This document shows, one piece after another, positions 1 to 8,368 of a stretch of 64,000 nucleotides of DNA. The notes below the pieces were generated by a model that saw only the letters and a program-made list of their open reading frames with translations, was not told where the DNA came from and did not search any database. Made by a program: the position numbers and the translations under genes. This DNA comes from Micromonospora wenchangensis (GTDB lineage Bacteria > Actinomycetota > Actinomycetes > Mycobacteriales > Micromonosporaceae), in contig NZ_MZMV01000027.1 in the NCBI RefSeq assembly GCF_002210435.1, forward strand, positions 33,798 through 97,797. Direction: 5' to 3'. Each line of letters starts with the position of its first letter. Within the stretch, counting starts at the first letter, position 1.

Positions 1-148
1 CGGTTGCTGCGGCAGCGTCTCGCCGAGGACGACGCGCGTGCCGGCCGCGCCGTCACCGCCGCCCGCCGACGCCTGCACGACGAACTCGTCCGGGGCGACG
101 CGGTGCGGGTCGAACGTCCCCGGCCGCCCGGCGCGACCGGGGCCCGGG
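1..148. other. Left edge, open on both strands, unresolved
   Basis: Both strands stay open here with high GC at third positions. The plus frame reads an Arg-rich C-terminus that would stop at 189 and overlap the DUF1349 gene. The minus frame, which runs off the left edge, reads a more protein-like sequence (GTFDPHRVAPDEFVV). Its only clear internal start is a GTG at 78. I cannot decide whether this is the end of a plus-strand gene, the start of a minus-strand gene, or spacer. Confidence 0.25.
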
Positions 149-775
149 TCAGGAGCCGTTCCGCAGGTCGGCCAGCCGGTCGCGGGTGAAGCGGATGTCG
201 TCGAAGACGACCCGGCAGCCGTCGCCGGTGGGCGACTGCGCCTCCAGGCCGATCCTGGCGGCGGTGGCCGCGCCGTCGACGCTGAAGTACCTGACCATCC
301 GCCAGGTCCGTCCGTCGACCGAGGCGTGGTACGCGAACGCGTGGTCGATCCGGGACACCCGCAGCCAGACCGTGCGGGCGTCGACGACGAAGGCGTTGGC
401 GTCGTCGGCGACGCCCCGGGCGACCACCGAGACGATCATCGGTTCGCCGTCGGGAGAGAGCTCGAAGCAGAGCTTGCCCCAGTGCCGCTCGTCGACCCAG
501 AGCAGCAGCACCCCGGCGTCGTAGGTGGCCGCGAAGTCGACGGTGACCCGGGCGCTGAACTGGAAGTCGCCGTCCGGGGGCAGGCCGAGCAGGGTCGCCG
601 CGTCGAGCGTCGACCCGGCGACCGGGTCGCCCCCCGCCGGGTCGATGAAGATGTCGCTGCGCGGGGCCGCCGACCCGGTCACCACGCCGTCGCCCTCGGC
701 GATCGTCCACGCCGCCTCGGGCGACGGTGACACGGCGAACGGTAGACCCGGGACGTTCCGGCTGGTGGTGGTCAT
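149..775 (-). CDS. DUF1349 family protein (concanavalin A-like fold)
   Basis: A 208-aa protein without signal peptide or membrane segment. The sequence matches the DUF1349 family, which has a concanavalin A-like beta-sandwich. Visible hallmarks are the central FSARVTVDF strand, the VLLLWVDERHWGKLCFE stretch, and the paired VWLRVSRIDHAFAYHASVDG and WRMVRYF strands. I chose the ATG at 775 because the open frame upstream of it is Arg/Gly/Pro-rich and unlike coding sequence. There is no clear Shine-Dalgarno, so the mRNA may be leaderless. Family members are often annotated as regulation of enolase protein 1-like, but no reaction is established. The gene is divergent from the PIG-L gene. Confidence 0.8.
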   Translation of the reverse strand: MTTTSRNVPGLPFAVSPSPEAAWTIAEGDGVVTGSAAPRSDIFIDPAGGDPVAGSTLDAATLLGLPPDGDFQFSARVTVDFAATYDAGVLLLWVDERHWGKLCFELSPDGEPMIVSVVARGVADDANAFVVDARTVWLRVSRIDHAFAYHASVDGRTWRMVRYFSVDGAATAARIGLEAQSPTGDGCRVVFDDIRFTRDRLADLRNGS

Positions 776-926
776 GGCGTCGATTATCTGCCGGGCCCCC
801 CGCGCACGTTGCCCCGGTGGTGCCTCCCGGGCGACGGTGCGCGACCGGGACCGGCGGACGCCGACGCCCCGCTCCCCCACCGGGCCGGTGCCCGCCGTCG
901 TCGGTCGGGCCGCCTAGGGTGAGGGC

Positions 927-1766
927 ATGGCTGAGCGAGGTCTGACCCTGATGGCGGTGCACGCGCACCCCGACGACGAGGCGACGAGCACCGGTGGCGT
1001 GTTGGCCCGGTATGCGGCGGAGGGCATCACGACGGTGTTGGTGACCTGCACCGACGGCGGTTGCGGCGATGGCCCCGGCGGGGTCAAGCCGGGCGATGCG
1101 GGGCACGACCCGGCGGCCGTGGTGGCGATGCGGCAGGCGGAGCTGGAGGCCAGCTGTGCGGCGCTGAAGGTCAGCCACCTGGAGACGCTCGGTTACGCCG
1201 ACTCCGGGATGATGGGCTGGTCGACCAACGAACTGCCCGGCGCGTTCTGGAACACGCCGGTGGCGGAGGCGGCGCAGCGGCTGGCGGAGCTGATCCGCCG
1301 GTACCGGCCGGACGTGGTGGTCACCTACGACGAGAACGGCTTCTACGGCCACCCGGACCACATCCAGGCCCACCGGATCACCATGGCCGCCGTCGAGATG
1401 ACCGACATCCCGGCGAAGGTCTACTGGACCACGGTGCCGCACACGGCGTTCGCGGAGTTCGGCCGGGTGATGAAGGAGCTGGGCGTCGATTGGGCCGAGC
1501 CGGCGGAGACGGAGGGCGCGGACGGGCCGGGCCCGCAGCTCGGCCTGCCCGACGACGAGATCACCACCTGGGTGGACACCAGCAGCTACGGCGCGCAGAA
1601 GTTCGACGCGCTGGCCGCCCACGCCAGCCAGACCGAGAACATCTTCTTCCTGCGGATGGGCCGGGACCGGTTCGTCGAGCTGATGGGCCGGGAGACCTTC
1701 GTCCGGGTCCGCGACACCACCGGGGCAGCGCTGCCGGAGGACGACCTGTTCGCCGGTCTGCGCTGA
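927..1766 (+). CDS. PIG-L (LmbE) family zinc deacetylase, MshB/Mca-like
   Basis: A 279-aa cytoplasmic enzyme of the PIG-L fold, which removes acetyl or acyl groups from glucosamine-type sugars. The first zinc motif AHPDDE gives H14 and D17 as ligands and D16 as probable base. The third ligand lies in GHPDH (H145), matching the ligand spacing in MshB. In actinobacteria this family includes MshB and Mca of mycothiol metabolism, and the length and RQAELEASC motif fit. The sequence alone does not say which substrate is used. The ATG at 927 follows a GGGTGAGGG ribosome site. A strong hairpin follows the gene, so it is probably monocistronic. Confidence 0.85.
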   Translation: MAERGLTLMAVHAHPDDEATSTGGVLARYAAEGITTVLVTCTDGGCGDGPGGVKPGDAGHDPAAVVAMRQAELEASCAALKVSHLETLGYADSGMMGWSTNELPGAFWNTPVAEAAQRLAELIRRYRPDVVVTYDENGFYGHPDHIQAHRITMAAVEMTDIPAKVYWTTVPHTAFAEFGRVMKELGVDWAEPAETEGADGPGPQLGLPDDEITTWVDTSSYGAQKFDALAAHASQTENIFFLRMGRDRFVELMGRETFVRVRDTTGAALPEDDLFAGLR

Positions 1767-1783
1767 CCGGCCCGGCGAATGTT

Positions 1784-1824
1784 GCCGGGGTGTTCCAGCC
1801 GTAACCGGGACGGAACACCCCGGC
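1784..1824 (+). terminator. Rho-independent-type hairpin after the PIG-L gene
   Basis: A perfect 13-bp inverted repeat (GCCGGGGTGTTCC and its complement) with a 15-nt loop starts 18 nt after the stop. No U-tract follows, as is usual in high-GC actinomycetes. Confidence 0.7.
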
Positions 1825-1954
1825 GGTCATCACCTTCGGAAGATGGACAACTCGGTATGGTTATCCATCGACATCCGTCTTCCCAGACTCTCCACGGCCG
1901 ACGATGATCGCGTCATCGAAAGATGCGAAAGCATCTCGGATCGGGGAGGTCAGT

Positions 1955-4198
1955 TTGAGATCAGCCCTAGCGCTGGCCGGCGTCACCATGCTGGTCGGCA
2001 GTGGTCTCGTGGTCACCACCACGAGCGCGTCCGCCGCTCCGCCCGCGACCCCGGGACCAGCGCTGGTCGCCGCCGCCGACACCGCGCTCAAGGAGCACTC
2101 CCGCGACGTCAGGTCGTCGGCCAAGGACCGCTACGCCGTGCACAGCAGCAGGCGCGACGCCCAGGGCCGGGGCGCGGTCCGCTACACCCGCACCTACGAC
2201 GGGCTCCGCGTCTACGGCGGTGACGTCGTCATCCGCACCGGGGCCGACGGTGACTACGCCGGCAGCTCGGTCGGCCTGGCCGCGCCGCTGAGCCTCGCCA
2301 CCACCCCGAAGGTCAGCGCCGCCAAGGCCCGCAAGGCGGCGACCACCGCGTTCTCCGGCCGGATCACCGCCACCGGCGCGGCGGAGCTGTTCGTCGACGC
2401 CAGCAGCGGCACCGGACGGCTGGCCTGGGAGACCGTGGTCACCGGCTGGGCGCCCGACGGGCAGACCCCCTCGAAGCTGCACGTGATCAGCGACGCGCTC
2501 ACCGGCGCCCGGATCGGCTCCTACGACGAGATCGAGTCCGTCGTCGGCACCGGCAACAGCATCTACGCCGGCCCGGTCTCGATCGACACCACGCTGTCCG
2601 GGTCGACCTACAGCATGATCGACCCGACCCGGGGCAACGGTCGTACCTGCGACATGAACAACGGCACCTCCACCTGCACCACCTTCACCGACGCCGACAA
2701 CGTGTGGGGCACCGGCGCGGCCTCGAACCGGCAGTCCGCCGCCGTCGACGCGCACTTCGGCGCGGCCACGACGTTCGACTACTTCACGAACGTGCACGGG
2801 CGCAACGGCATCTTCGGCAACGGCACCGGCGTGCCGAGCCGGGTGCACTACGGCAACGCGTACGTCAACGCCTTCTGGGACGGCGCGCAGATGACCTACG
2901 GCGACGGCACGGGCAACGCCAAGCCGCTGGTCGCCCTCGACGTCGCCGGGCACGAGATGTCCCACGGCGTCACCGAGAACGTGGTCCCCGGCGGCCTGAC
3001 CTACTCCGGCGAGTCCGGCGGCCTGAACGAGGCCACCAGCGACATCTTCGGCAACATGGTGGAGTTCTACGCGAACACCCCGGTCGACCCCGGCGACTAC
3101 GAGGTCGGCGAGAAGATCGACATCCGGGGCACCGGCGCGCCGCTGCGCTACATGTACAACCCGACGCTTGACGGGTCGTCGCACGGCTGCTGGTCGACCA
3201 GCACCAACAGCCTCGACGTGCACTACTCCTCGGGCGTGGCCAACCACTTCTTCTTCAACCTGGCCGAGGGTTCCGGCGTCACCCCGTACGGCACCTCGCC
3301 GCTGTGCGGGTCGGCCCCGCCGGTGACCGGGATCGGCCGGGAGAAGGCGGAGAAGATCTGGTTCCGGGCGCTGGACGCGTACTTCGTCTCGAACACCCGC
3401 TACGTGAACACCGCCCAGCCGACCAACACCGCGCGGATGCACACCCTGTCGGCCGCCACCGACCTGTACGGCCTGTGCAGCACCGAGTACAAGGCCGTGA
3501 TGGCCGCCTGGACCGCGGTGAACGTCACCGGCACCGAGTCGTGCGCCGCCAACGACTTCACCGTCGCGGTCGCACCGGCGACGGTGACCATCGACCCGGG
3601 CACCTCGGCCACCGCCACCGTCACCACCACGGTCATCCGGGGCACCGCCGAGACGGTCACCTTCTCCACCGGCCCGCTGCCGGCCGGGGTGAGCGTGTCG
3701 TTCAGCCCGTCGTCGGTCACCGCCGGCGGGTCGACCACCGTCACGGTCACCGCCGCCGCCACCGCCGGCAGCGGCACGGTGCCGATCACGGTGGTGGGCA
3801 CCGCCCCCTCGGTGGCCCGCACGACCACGCTGAACGTGACGGTGAACGGGCTGCCGGGCTGCTCCGGCAGCAACGGCACCGACGTGCCGATCGCCGACAA
3901 CTCGACGGTGGAGAGCACCATCGTGATCAGCGGTTGTGCGGCGACCCCGTCGACCACGAGCAAGGTCGAGGTGCACATCGTGCACACCTACATCGGTGAC
4001 CTGGTGGTCAGCCTGATCGCCCCGGACGGCAGCGTGTACACGCTGCACAACCGCTCCGGGGGCAGCACCGACAACATCGACCAGACGTACACCGTGAACC
4101 TCTCCTCGGAGGTGGCGAACGGCGCCTGGCGGCTGCGGGTGCAGGACGCGGCGAGCCTGGACACCGGTTACCTCAACAGTTGGAGCCTGAACCTCTGA
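1955..4198 (+). CDS. Secreted M4 (thermolysin-like) metalloprotease with P domain
   Basis: A pre-pro-metalloprotease of about 747 aa. I prefer the TTG start at 1955 because it follows GGGGAGG and directly yields a signal peptide ending ASA-APP near residue 27; an ATG at 1904 in the same frame would precede that with hydrophilic sequence. The order is signal, FTP/PepSY-type propeptide (about 30-210), M4 catalytic domain, a Thr/Val-rich beta domain, and a C-terminal proprotein convertase P domain (about 632-747). The zinc site is HEMSH at 333-337 with the third ligand E359 in NEATSD, so all catalytic ligands are intact. It probably degrades extracellular protein. It is flanked by hairpins on both sides and likely transcribed alone. 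Confidence 0.93.
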   Translation: MRSALALAGVTMLVGSGLVVTTTSASAAPPATPGPALVAAADTALKEHSRDVRSSAKDRYAVHSSRRDAQGRGAVRYTRTYDGLRVYGGDVVIRTGADGDYAGSSVGLAAPLSLATTPKVSAAKARKAATTAFSGRITATGAAELFVDASSGTGRLAWETVVTGWAPDGQTPSKLHVISDALTGARIGSYDEIESVVGTGNSIYAGPVSIDTTLSGSTYSMIDPTRGNGRTCDMNNGTSTCTTFTDADNVWGTGAASNRQSAAVDAHFGAATTFDYFTNVHGRNGIFGNGTGVPSRVHYGNAYVNAFWDGAQMTYGDGTGNAKPLVALDVAGHEMSHGVTENVVPGGLTYSGESGGLNEATSDIFGNMVEFYANTPVDPGDYEVGEKIDIRGTGAPLRYMYNPTLDGSSHGCWSTSTNSLDVHYSSGVANHFFFNLAEGSGVTPYGTSPLCGSAPPVTGIGREKAEKIWFRALDAYFVSNTRYVNTAQPTNTARMHTLSAATDLYGLCSTEYKAVMAAWTAVNVTGTESCAANDFTVAVAPATVTIDPGTSATATVTTTVIRGTAETVTFSTGPLPAGVSVSFSPSSVTAGGSTTVTVTAAATAGSGTVPITVVGTAPSVARTTTLNVTVNGLPGCSGSNGTDVPIADNSTVESTIVISGCAATPSTTSKVEVHIVHTYIGDLVVSLIAPDGSVYTLHNRSGGSTDNIDQTYTVNLSSEVANGAWRLRVQDAASLDTGYLNSWSLNL

Positions 4199-4214
4199 CG
4201 CGGCGGTGACACAG

Positions 4215-4245
4215 GCGGGCCACCCGGGTCTCCCGGGTGGCCCGC
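4215..4245 (+). terminator. Hairpin terminator after the M4 protease
   Basis: A perfect 14-bp stem (GCGGGCCACCCGGG and its complement) with a 3-nt loop TCT, 16 nt after the protease stop. It separates the protease from the GH53 gene. Confidence 0.85.
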
Positions 4246-4353
4246 TCGCGCGTCGGCGACCCGACCCCACCCCGGTATAGTCATGTCCATCTATTGGTGT
4301 CGCCGTCCCGACGCCCTCAGGTCACCCTCCACCCCACCACCGAGGAGGTCCGG

Positions 4354-5481
4354 ATGACTCCGTACCGATCCCGCCTGCGGGCCTGGACCGTCGCGTTCCT
4401 CGCGGCGGTCGCCCTGCCGGCCGCCCTGCTCGGCCCACCGACGTCGGCGTCGGCCGCGAACACCCTGACCATGCTCGGCGCGGACGTCTCCTCCGTGCAG
4501 CGCAGTCTGGACCTCGGCGCGCGGTACTACGACGCCGCCGGCACCGCCAGGGACCCGCTCGACATCCTCAAGGGCGTCGGCGTCAACTACGTCCGGCTGC
4601 GGGTCTGGAACAACCCGGCCAGCGGTTGGAACAACAAGGCCAAGGTGCTGGCGTACGCGAAGACGGTCAAGGCCAAGGGCCTCAAGCTGATGATCGACTT
4701 CCACTACTCCGACACCTGGGCCGACCCCGGCAAGCAGTACAAGCCGGCCGCCTGGGCCAACCACGGCATCGGCCAGCTCCAGACCGACGTCTACAACTAC
4801 ACCTACGACGTGTGCACCAGCCTGCGCGACCAGGGCACCACGCCGGACAGCGTGCAGATCGGCAACGAGATCAACGTGGGCATGCTGTGGAACGACGGCA
4901 AGGTCGTCAACAACGACTTCACCAACCTCAGCCTGCTGCTCAAGGCCGGCTACCAGGCCACCAAGCAGTGCAACGGCGGCACCCAGGTGATCATCCACAC
5001 CGCCAACGCGGACAGCATGGACCACGCCCGCTGGTTCTACGACGGCATCCGGGCCAAGGGCGTGCAGTGGGACCTGACCGCCCTGTCGTACTACTGCATG
5101 TGGCACGGCACGCTGGCCAACCTCTACAACGTCATCACCGACGTGCGCACCCGGTACGGCAAGCCGGTGGTGCTCACCGAGACGGCGTACCCGTTCACCG
5201 CCGCGAACGCCGACAACGAGGCGAACGCGATCAACGGCACCGAACCCTGCGCGGGGCACCAGGCGAGCTGGACCGGCCAGGCCACCGAGTTCTCCTGGGT
5301 GCAGGACACCGCCCGCAACGCCGGCGCGGTCGGCGTCTTCTACTGGGAGCCGACCTGGTACGCGGTACCCGGCAACGGATGGGACCCGGCGAACATCAAC
5401 GGCACCGGCAACCAGTGGGACAACATGGCCGTCTTCAACTGGACCGGCCAGGTGAACCCGAGCATCCGCTGGCGGCCGTAG
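4354..5481 (+). CDS. Secreted GH53 arabinogalactan endo-beta-1,4-galactanase
   Basis: A 375-aa secreted glycoside hydrolase of family 53 that cleaves beta-1,4-galactan side chains of pectin. The ATG at 4354 follows a strong GAGGAGG site and starts a signal peptide ending near TSASA-AN (residues 1-34). The GH53 hallmarks are visible: GADVSS at the start of the barrel, YVRLRVWNNP, LMIDFHYSDTWADP, the acid/base E172 in QIGNEIN and the nucleophile E276 in VLTETAYPF. The length matches a single catalytic domain, and there is no carbohydrate-binding module. A TATAGT element at 4276-4281 could be its -10 box. A 17-bp hairpin follows the gene, so it is probably monocistronic. Confidence 0.94.
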   Translation: MTPYRSRLRAWTVAFLAAVALPAALLGPPTSASAANTLTMLGADVSSVQRSLDLGARYYDAAGTARDPLDILKGVGVNYVRLRVWNNPASGWNNKAKVLAYAKTVKAKGLKLMIDFHYSDTWADPGKQYKPAAWANHGIGQLQTDVYNYTYDVCTSLRDQGTTPDSVQIGNEINVGMLWNDGKVVNNDFTNLSLLLKAGYQATKQCNGGTQVIIHTANADSMDHARWFYDGIRAKGVQWDLTALSYYCMWHGTLANLYNVITDVRTRYGKPVVLTETAYPFTAANADNEANAINGTEPCAGHQASWTGQATEFSWVQDTARNAGAVGVFYWEPTWYAVPGNGWDPANINGTGNQWDNMAVFNWTGQVNPSIRWRP

Positions 5482-5516
5482 GCGTCGGCGGTACCGGCCG
5501 GGGCGGGGCCGCCGTC

Positions 5517-5553
5517 CCGGCCTGCGGGCCACCGTCGGTGGCCCGCAGGCCGG
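5517..5553 (+). terminator. Hairpin terminator after GH53
   Basis: A perfect 17-bp stem (CCGGCCTGCGGGCCACC and its complement) with a GTC loop, 36 nt after the GH53 stop and just upstream of the next gene. Confidence 0.85.
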
Positions 5554-5569
5554 GCACTACCCTGGCGCG

Positions 5570-6034
5570 GTGCGATACGACGAGTGCGAAGCGGCCATCC
5601 GTGAGCTGGTCGACGCGGCCGACGAGGACGCCCTGCACGCCTTCGGGCTGGCGACCGTCACCCGCCTGCTGGAGGCCGACCTGATCGACGAGGCCGGCGA
5701 GGACGACCTGGACGAGGACGCCTGGGCGGCGCTGACCACCGCGCGGGAGCAGATCGCCACGGCCGGCGCGACCGACCTGCGTGCCCACCTCGACCGGATC
5801 GACGAGGGCATCCTCGCCGACGGCGACATGGACCCCGGCCTGCTGATCGCCCTGTCGGCCCTAGAGCACTGGACCACCTACCTGGAGGAGCACCGGCGCA
5901 GCGAGCTGCACGAACTCGCCCTACGCTCCGTCGAGGAGGTCGACTACCGGGTCTCGGCCGCGCTCGACGACTTCCTGGCAACGCCGGAGATGGCCGCCGA
6001 GTACGCGCGGATCAGGCAGTCGCTGACCGCCTGA
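5570..6034 (+). CDS. Hypothetical small acidic protein
   Basis: A 154-aa acidic, mostly helical cytoplasmic protein starting at GTG 5570. It has no signal peptide, membrane segment or recognised motif. Many Asp and Glu residues and Leu/Ala-rich helices (for example VTRLLEADLIDEAGEDDLDE) suggest a small helical adaptor, but that is only a description. The start sits just behind the GH53 terminator, so it likely has its own promoter or a leaderless start. It converges with the CBM2 protein gene across a hairpin at 6063-6098. I do not recognise the family. Confidence 0.7.
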   Translation: MRYDECEAAIRELVDAADEDALHAFGLATVTRLLEADLIDEAGEDDLDEDAWAALTTAREQIATAGATDLRAHLDRIDEGILADGDMDPGLLIALSALEHWTTYLEEHRRSELHELALRSVEEVDYRVSAALDDFLATPEMAAEYARIRQSLTA

Positions 6035-6062
6035 CCTGCCGCCGCGCGGCGGGCCGGACCGA

Positions 6063-6098
6063 CGGCGTGCCGCCACCCCGGTGGGCGGCGGCACGCCG
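6063..6098. terminator. Bidirectional hairpin between convergent genes
   Basis: A 12-bp perfect stem (CGGCGTGCCGCC and complement) with a 12-nt GC-rich loop, placed between the convergent genes ending at 6034 and 6164. Confidence 0.7.
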
Positions 6099-6163
6099 GT
6101 GCGGACCCCGGTCCCGTGCGGTGTGCCCGTACGCCGGCACGGCCGTAGCCTGCCGGCCGACGG

Positions 6164-6904
6164 TCACCGGCCGCAGTTCAGCGTCAGCGCGGCCGGCGAG
6201 TTGGCCCAGACGAGCATGCCGAACGTCGTGCTGGCACCCGGGGCCAGCGTGCCGTTGTAGGAGGTGTTGCGCACCGTGACGTCGGTGCCGGAGGTGCTGA
6301 GCACGCCGTTCCAGAGGGCCGAGATGCGCTCGTCGCCGTACCACCGCCAGGTGACCTGCCAGCCGTTGAGCGTCTGCTCGCCGGTGTTGCGCACCGTGAC
6401 CGTGGCGGCGAACCCGCCGGTCCACCGGTTGTCGACGGTGATCGTCGCCCGGCACGACGCCGATCCGGCCGGCAGCGTCCGGACCGGCCCGCCGATGACG
6501 TACGGGTCGTGCTTCTCCCCGGCGCTGAACCGGTACCAGTACTCGCTGTCCGGGGTCAGCCCGGTGACCGTGATGTCCCCCTGCCGTTCCGGGCCGGACA
6601 CCGCCGAGGCCACCGGGTTCCGCCACGCCGTCGCGTCCTCCCGGCTGGCGAAGACGACCAGGGTCATCGGCGGGTCGTAGCCGCACGGCGGACTCATGAT
6701 CATCGAGTACCGGACGGTGATGCTCGTCGGGCCGGCCGACAGGAACTGCCCGGAGACCGGCAGTGCCGGCGGGCACGCGTAGGTGGGGGTGGGCAGGGGG
6801 GTGGCCGAGAGCGCCGGCTGGGCCTGGGCGCCGGTGAGCGTGCCGGCCCAACCGGCCAGGGTCAGGGTCGTGGTCGCCAGCACCACGCCGAACGTGCGGA
6901 GCAT
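6164..6904 (-). CDS. Secreted FN3-CBM2 protein without a catalytic domain
   Basis: A 246-aa exported protein. The ATG at 6904 is preceded by GGAGG and opens a signal peptide ending near TGAQA-QP. Residues of about 40-135 read as a fibronectin type III-like domain (SITVRYSMIMSPP, ITVTGLTPDSEYWYRFSAG). Residues of about 145-246 are a family 2 carbohydrate-binding module with paired cysteines and the pattern WTGGFAATVTVRNTGEQTLNGW. No glycosidase domain is present, so it probably binds cellulose or xylan surfaces as an accessory or scaffolding factor. An ATCGATAG element upstream on the minus strand (7198-7205) resembles one in front of the xylanase gene. Confidence 0.85.
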   Translation of the reverse strand: MLRTFGVVLATTTLTLAGWAGTLTGAQAQPALSATPLPTPTYACPPALPVSGQFLSAGPTSITVRYSMIMSPPCGYDPPMTLVVFASREDATAWRNPVASAVSGPERQGDITVTGLTPDSEYWYRFSAGEKHDPYVIGGPVRTLPAGSASCRATITVDNRWTGGFAATVTVRNTGEQTLNGWQVTWRWYGDERISALWNGVLSTSGTDVTVRNTSYNGTLAPGASTTFGMLVWANSPAALTLNCGR

Positions 6905-7287
6905 CAGTACCTCCGAGGGGTTGCGGGGGGCACCGGCGGCCGGGACGGGCCTGGGTGCCGGGGCGGTGTCGCCCACCGTGCGGTGGGGGTGGGGTGATCT
7001 CTGCGCGACCGATGGCTGCCGTGGACCGGGTGGTGCCGGACGACCTGCCGACGGGCGGGGGCGGCCGGCCCGTGGTCACCGTCGCGGACTGCCCGGCGCG
7101 GGGTGCGCGCCCGCCCCGCGTGTCCGACGGGTCGGCGCACGAGTGGTCACGCTGGCTCCCGAGCGTGGCGACGTCAGAACAGTCTTGCAGTCGATGACTA
7201 TCGATGCAATGCCCGTCCGGCGGGCCACCGCGGCGGCCGGACGGGCGCGGCGCACCGCCGTCCGACCGATCGCCGGGGCGGGTCGGA
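6905..7287. other. Intergenic region upstream of the FN3-CBM2 gene
   Basis: No gene is supported in this 383-nt stretch. It holds the hairpin at 7211-7246 and, at 7191-7205, the sequence TCGATGACTATCGAT, which contains a TATCGAT motif also seen upstream of the xylanase gene. The long leader may contain the promoter of the FN3-CBM2 gene. Confidence 0.5.
7211..7246 (-). terminator. Hairpin terminator of the LacI/ABC operon
   Basis: A perfect 11-bp stem (GCCCGTCCGGC and complement) with a 14-nt loop, about 42 nt beyond the LacI stop on the minus strand. Confidence 0.7.
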
Positions 7288-8310
7288 TCAGCGGCTACGC
7301 GGCGCTGCGGCGCTGTCCCGCACGACCAGATCGGTGGCGAGTTCGATGCGCGGACTCTCGATCGTCTCGCCCCGGGCCAGCCGCAGCACGGTACGGGCGG
7401 CCAGCATGCCCATCTCGGCCAGCGGTTGCCGGATCGTGGTCAGCGGCGGCGAGCACCAGCGGACCTCCGGCAGGTCGTCGAAGCCGACCACGCTGACGTC
7501 GTCGGGCACCCGCAGGCCACGCTTGCGGACCGCCTCGTAGACGCCGAGCGCCATCTGGTCGCTGGAGGCGAAGATCGCGGTGGGCGGTTCGGGCAGGCCC
7601 AGCAGGTGCATGCCGGCGGTGTAGCCGGACTCGTGGTAGAAGTTGCCGGGCCGCACCAGCCGGTCGTCGACGGCGAGGCCGGCGGCGTCGAGCGCGGCCC
7701 GGTAGCCGTCCATCCGGGCCCGGCTGCACATCAGCTGCGGCGGGCCGGCGATGAAGCCGATCCGCCGGTGACCGAGGCCGAGCAGGTACTGGTTGGCGCG
7801 CAGGCTCCCCGCCCAGTTGGTGGCGCCGATGGTGGGGGCCTCCTGGGGGGCCACCCCGGCCGGGTCGACGATGACCACCGGCAGCCGCAGCCGGCGCAGC
7901 TCGGCCTGCAACGGCGGCTCCACCATCGAGGTCACGAAGATGACCCCCTCGGTGGATCGGGTCCGCATGTTGTCCAGCCACTGCTTGGCCGACGAGGTGC
8001 GCCGGTGGATGGCCGACACGACCGTGCCGGCCCCGCTGGCCTGCGCGACGTCCTCCACCCCACGGATGATCTCCACGGCCCACGGGCTGTCCAGGTCGTT
8101 GAAGACCAGGTCGATCAGGGCGGACTGGGTGCGTCGCGCCGCCGAGCGGGGACGGTAGCCGTGCCGGGTGAGCAACTCCTCCACCCGTTCCCGGGTCTGC
8201 GGGGCGACGTCGGACCGGCCGTTGATCACCCGGGAGACCGTGGGCACGGAGACGCCCGCCAACCGCGCGATCATCGCGATGGTGACGTTCCTGCCGTTCT
8301 CGGAGCCCAC
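7288..8310 (-). CDS. LacI-family transcriptional repressor of the xylan gene set
   Basis: A 340-aa LacI/GalR regulator starting at GTG 8310, preceded by AAAGGG. The helix-turn-helix is at residues 10-29 (TIAMIARLAGVSVPTVSRVI), followed by the hinge ARRTQSALI, and a periplasmic-binding-protein-like ligand domain continues to the end. It is the last gene of the minus-strand group of binding protein, permease, permease and regulator, with 58 nt before it. The gene order resembles bxlEFG/bxlR-type xylo-oligosaccharide clusters of streptomycetes. It probably represses the ABC importer, GH43 and GH10 genes through the palindromic sites described below, and is released by xylo-oligosaccharides. The ligand is inferred from the neighbours. 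Confidence 0.92.
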   Translation of the reverse strand: MGSENGRNVTIAMIARLAGVSVPTVSRVINGRSDVAPQTRERVEELLTRHGYRPRSAARRTQSALIDLVFNDLDSPWAVEIIRGVEDVAQASGAGTVVSAIHRRTSSAKQWLDNMRTRSTEGVIFVTSMVEPPLQAELRRLRLPVVIVDPAGVAPQEAPTIGATNWAGSLRANQYLLGLGHRRIGFIAGPPQLMCSRARMDGYRAALDAAGLAVDDRLVRPGNFYHESGYTAGMHLLGLPEPPTAIFASSDQMALGVYEAVRKRGLRVPDDVSVVGFDDLPEVRWCSPPLTTIRQPLAEMGMLAARTVLRLARGETIESPRIELATDLVVRDSAAAPRSR

Positions 8311-8368
8311 GGTCGCCCTTTCGGTCGGGGGAACTACGGTCGCAGAAGGCTATCGCAGCAGGTCGGGG

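Noticed and set aside
1967..4270. Long open frame antisense to the M4 protease
   Set aside because: It is a shadow of the protease gene. High GC at third positions leaves the opposite strand open, and its product is Gly/Arg/Val-rich with no family features.
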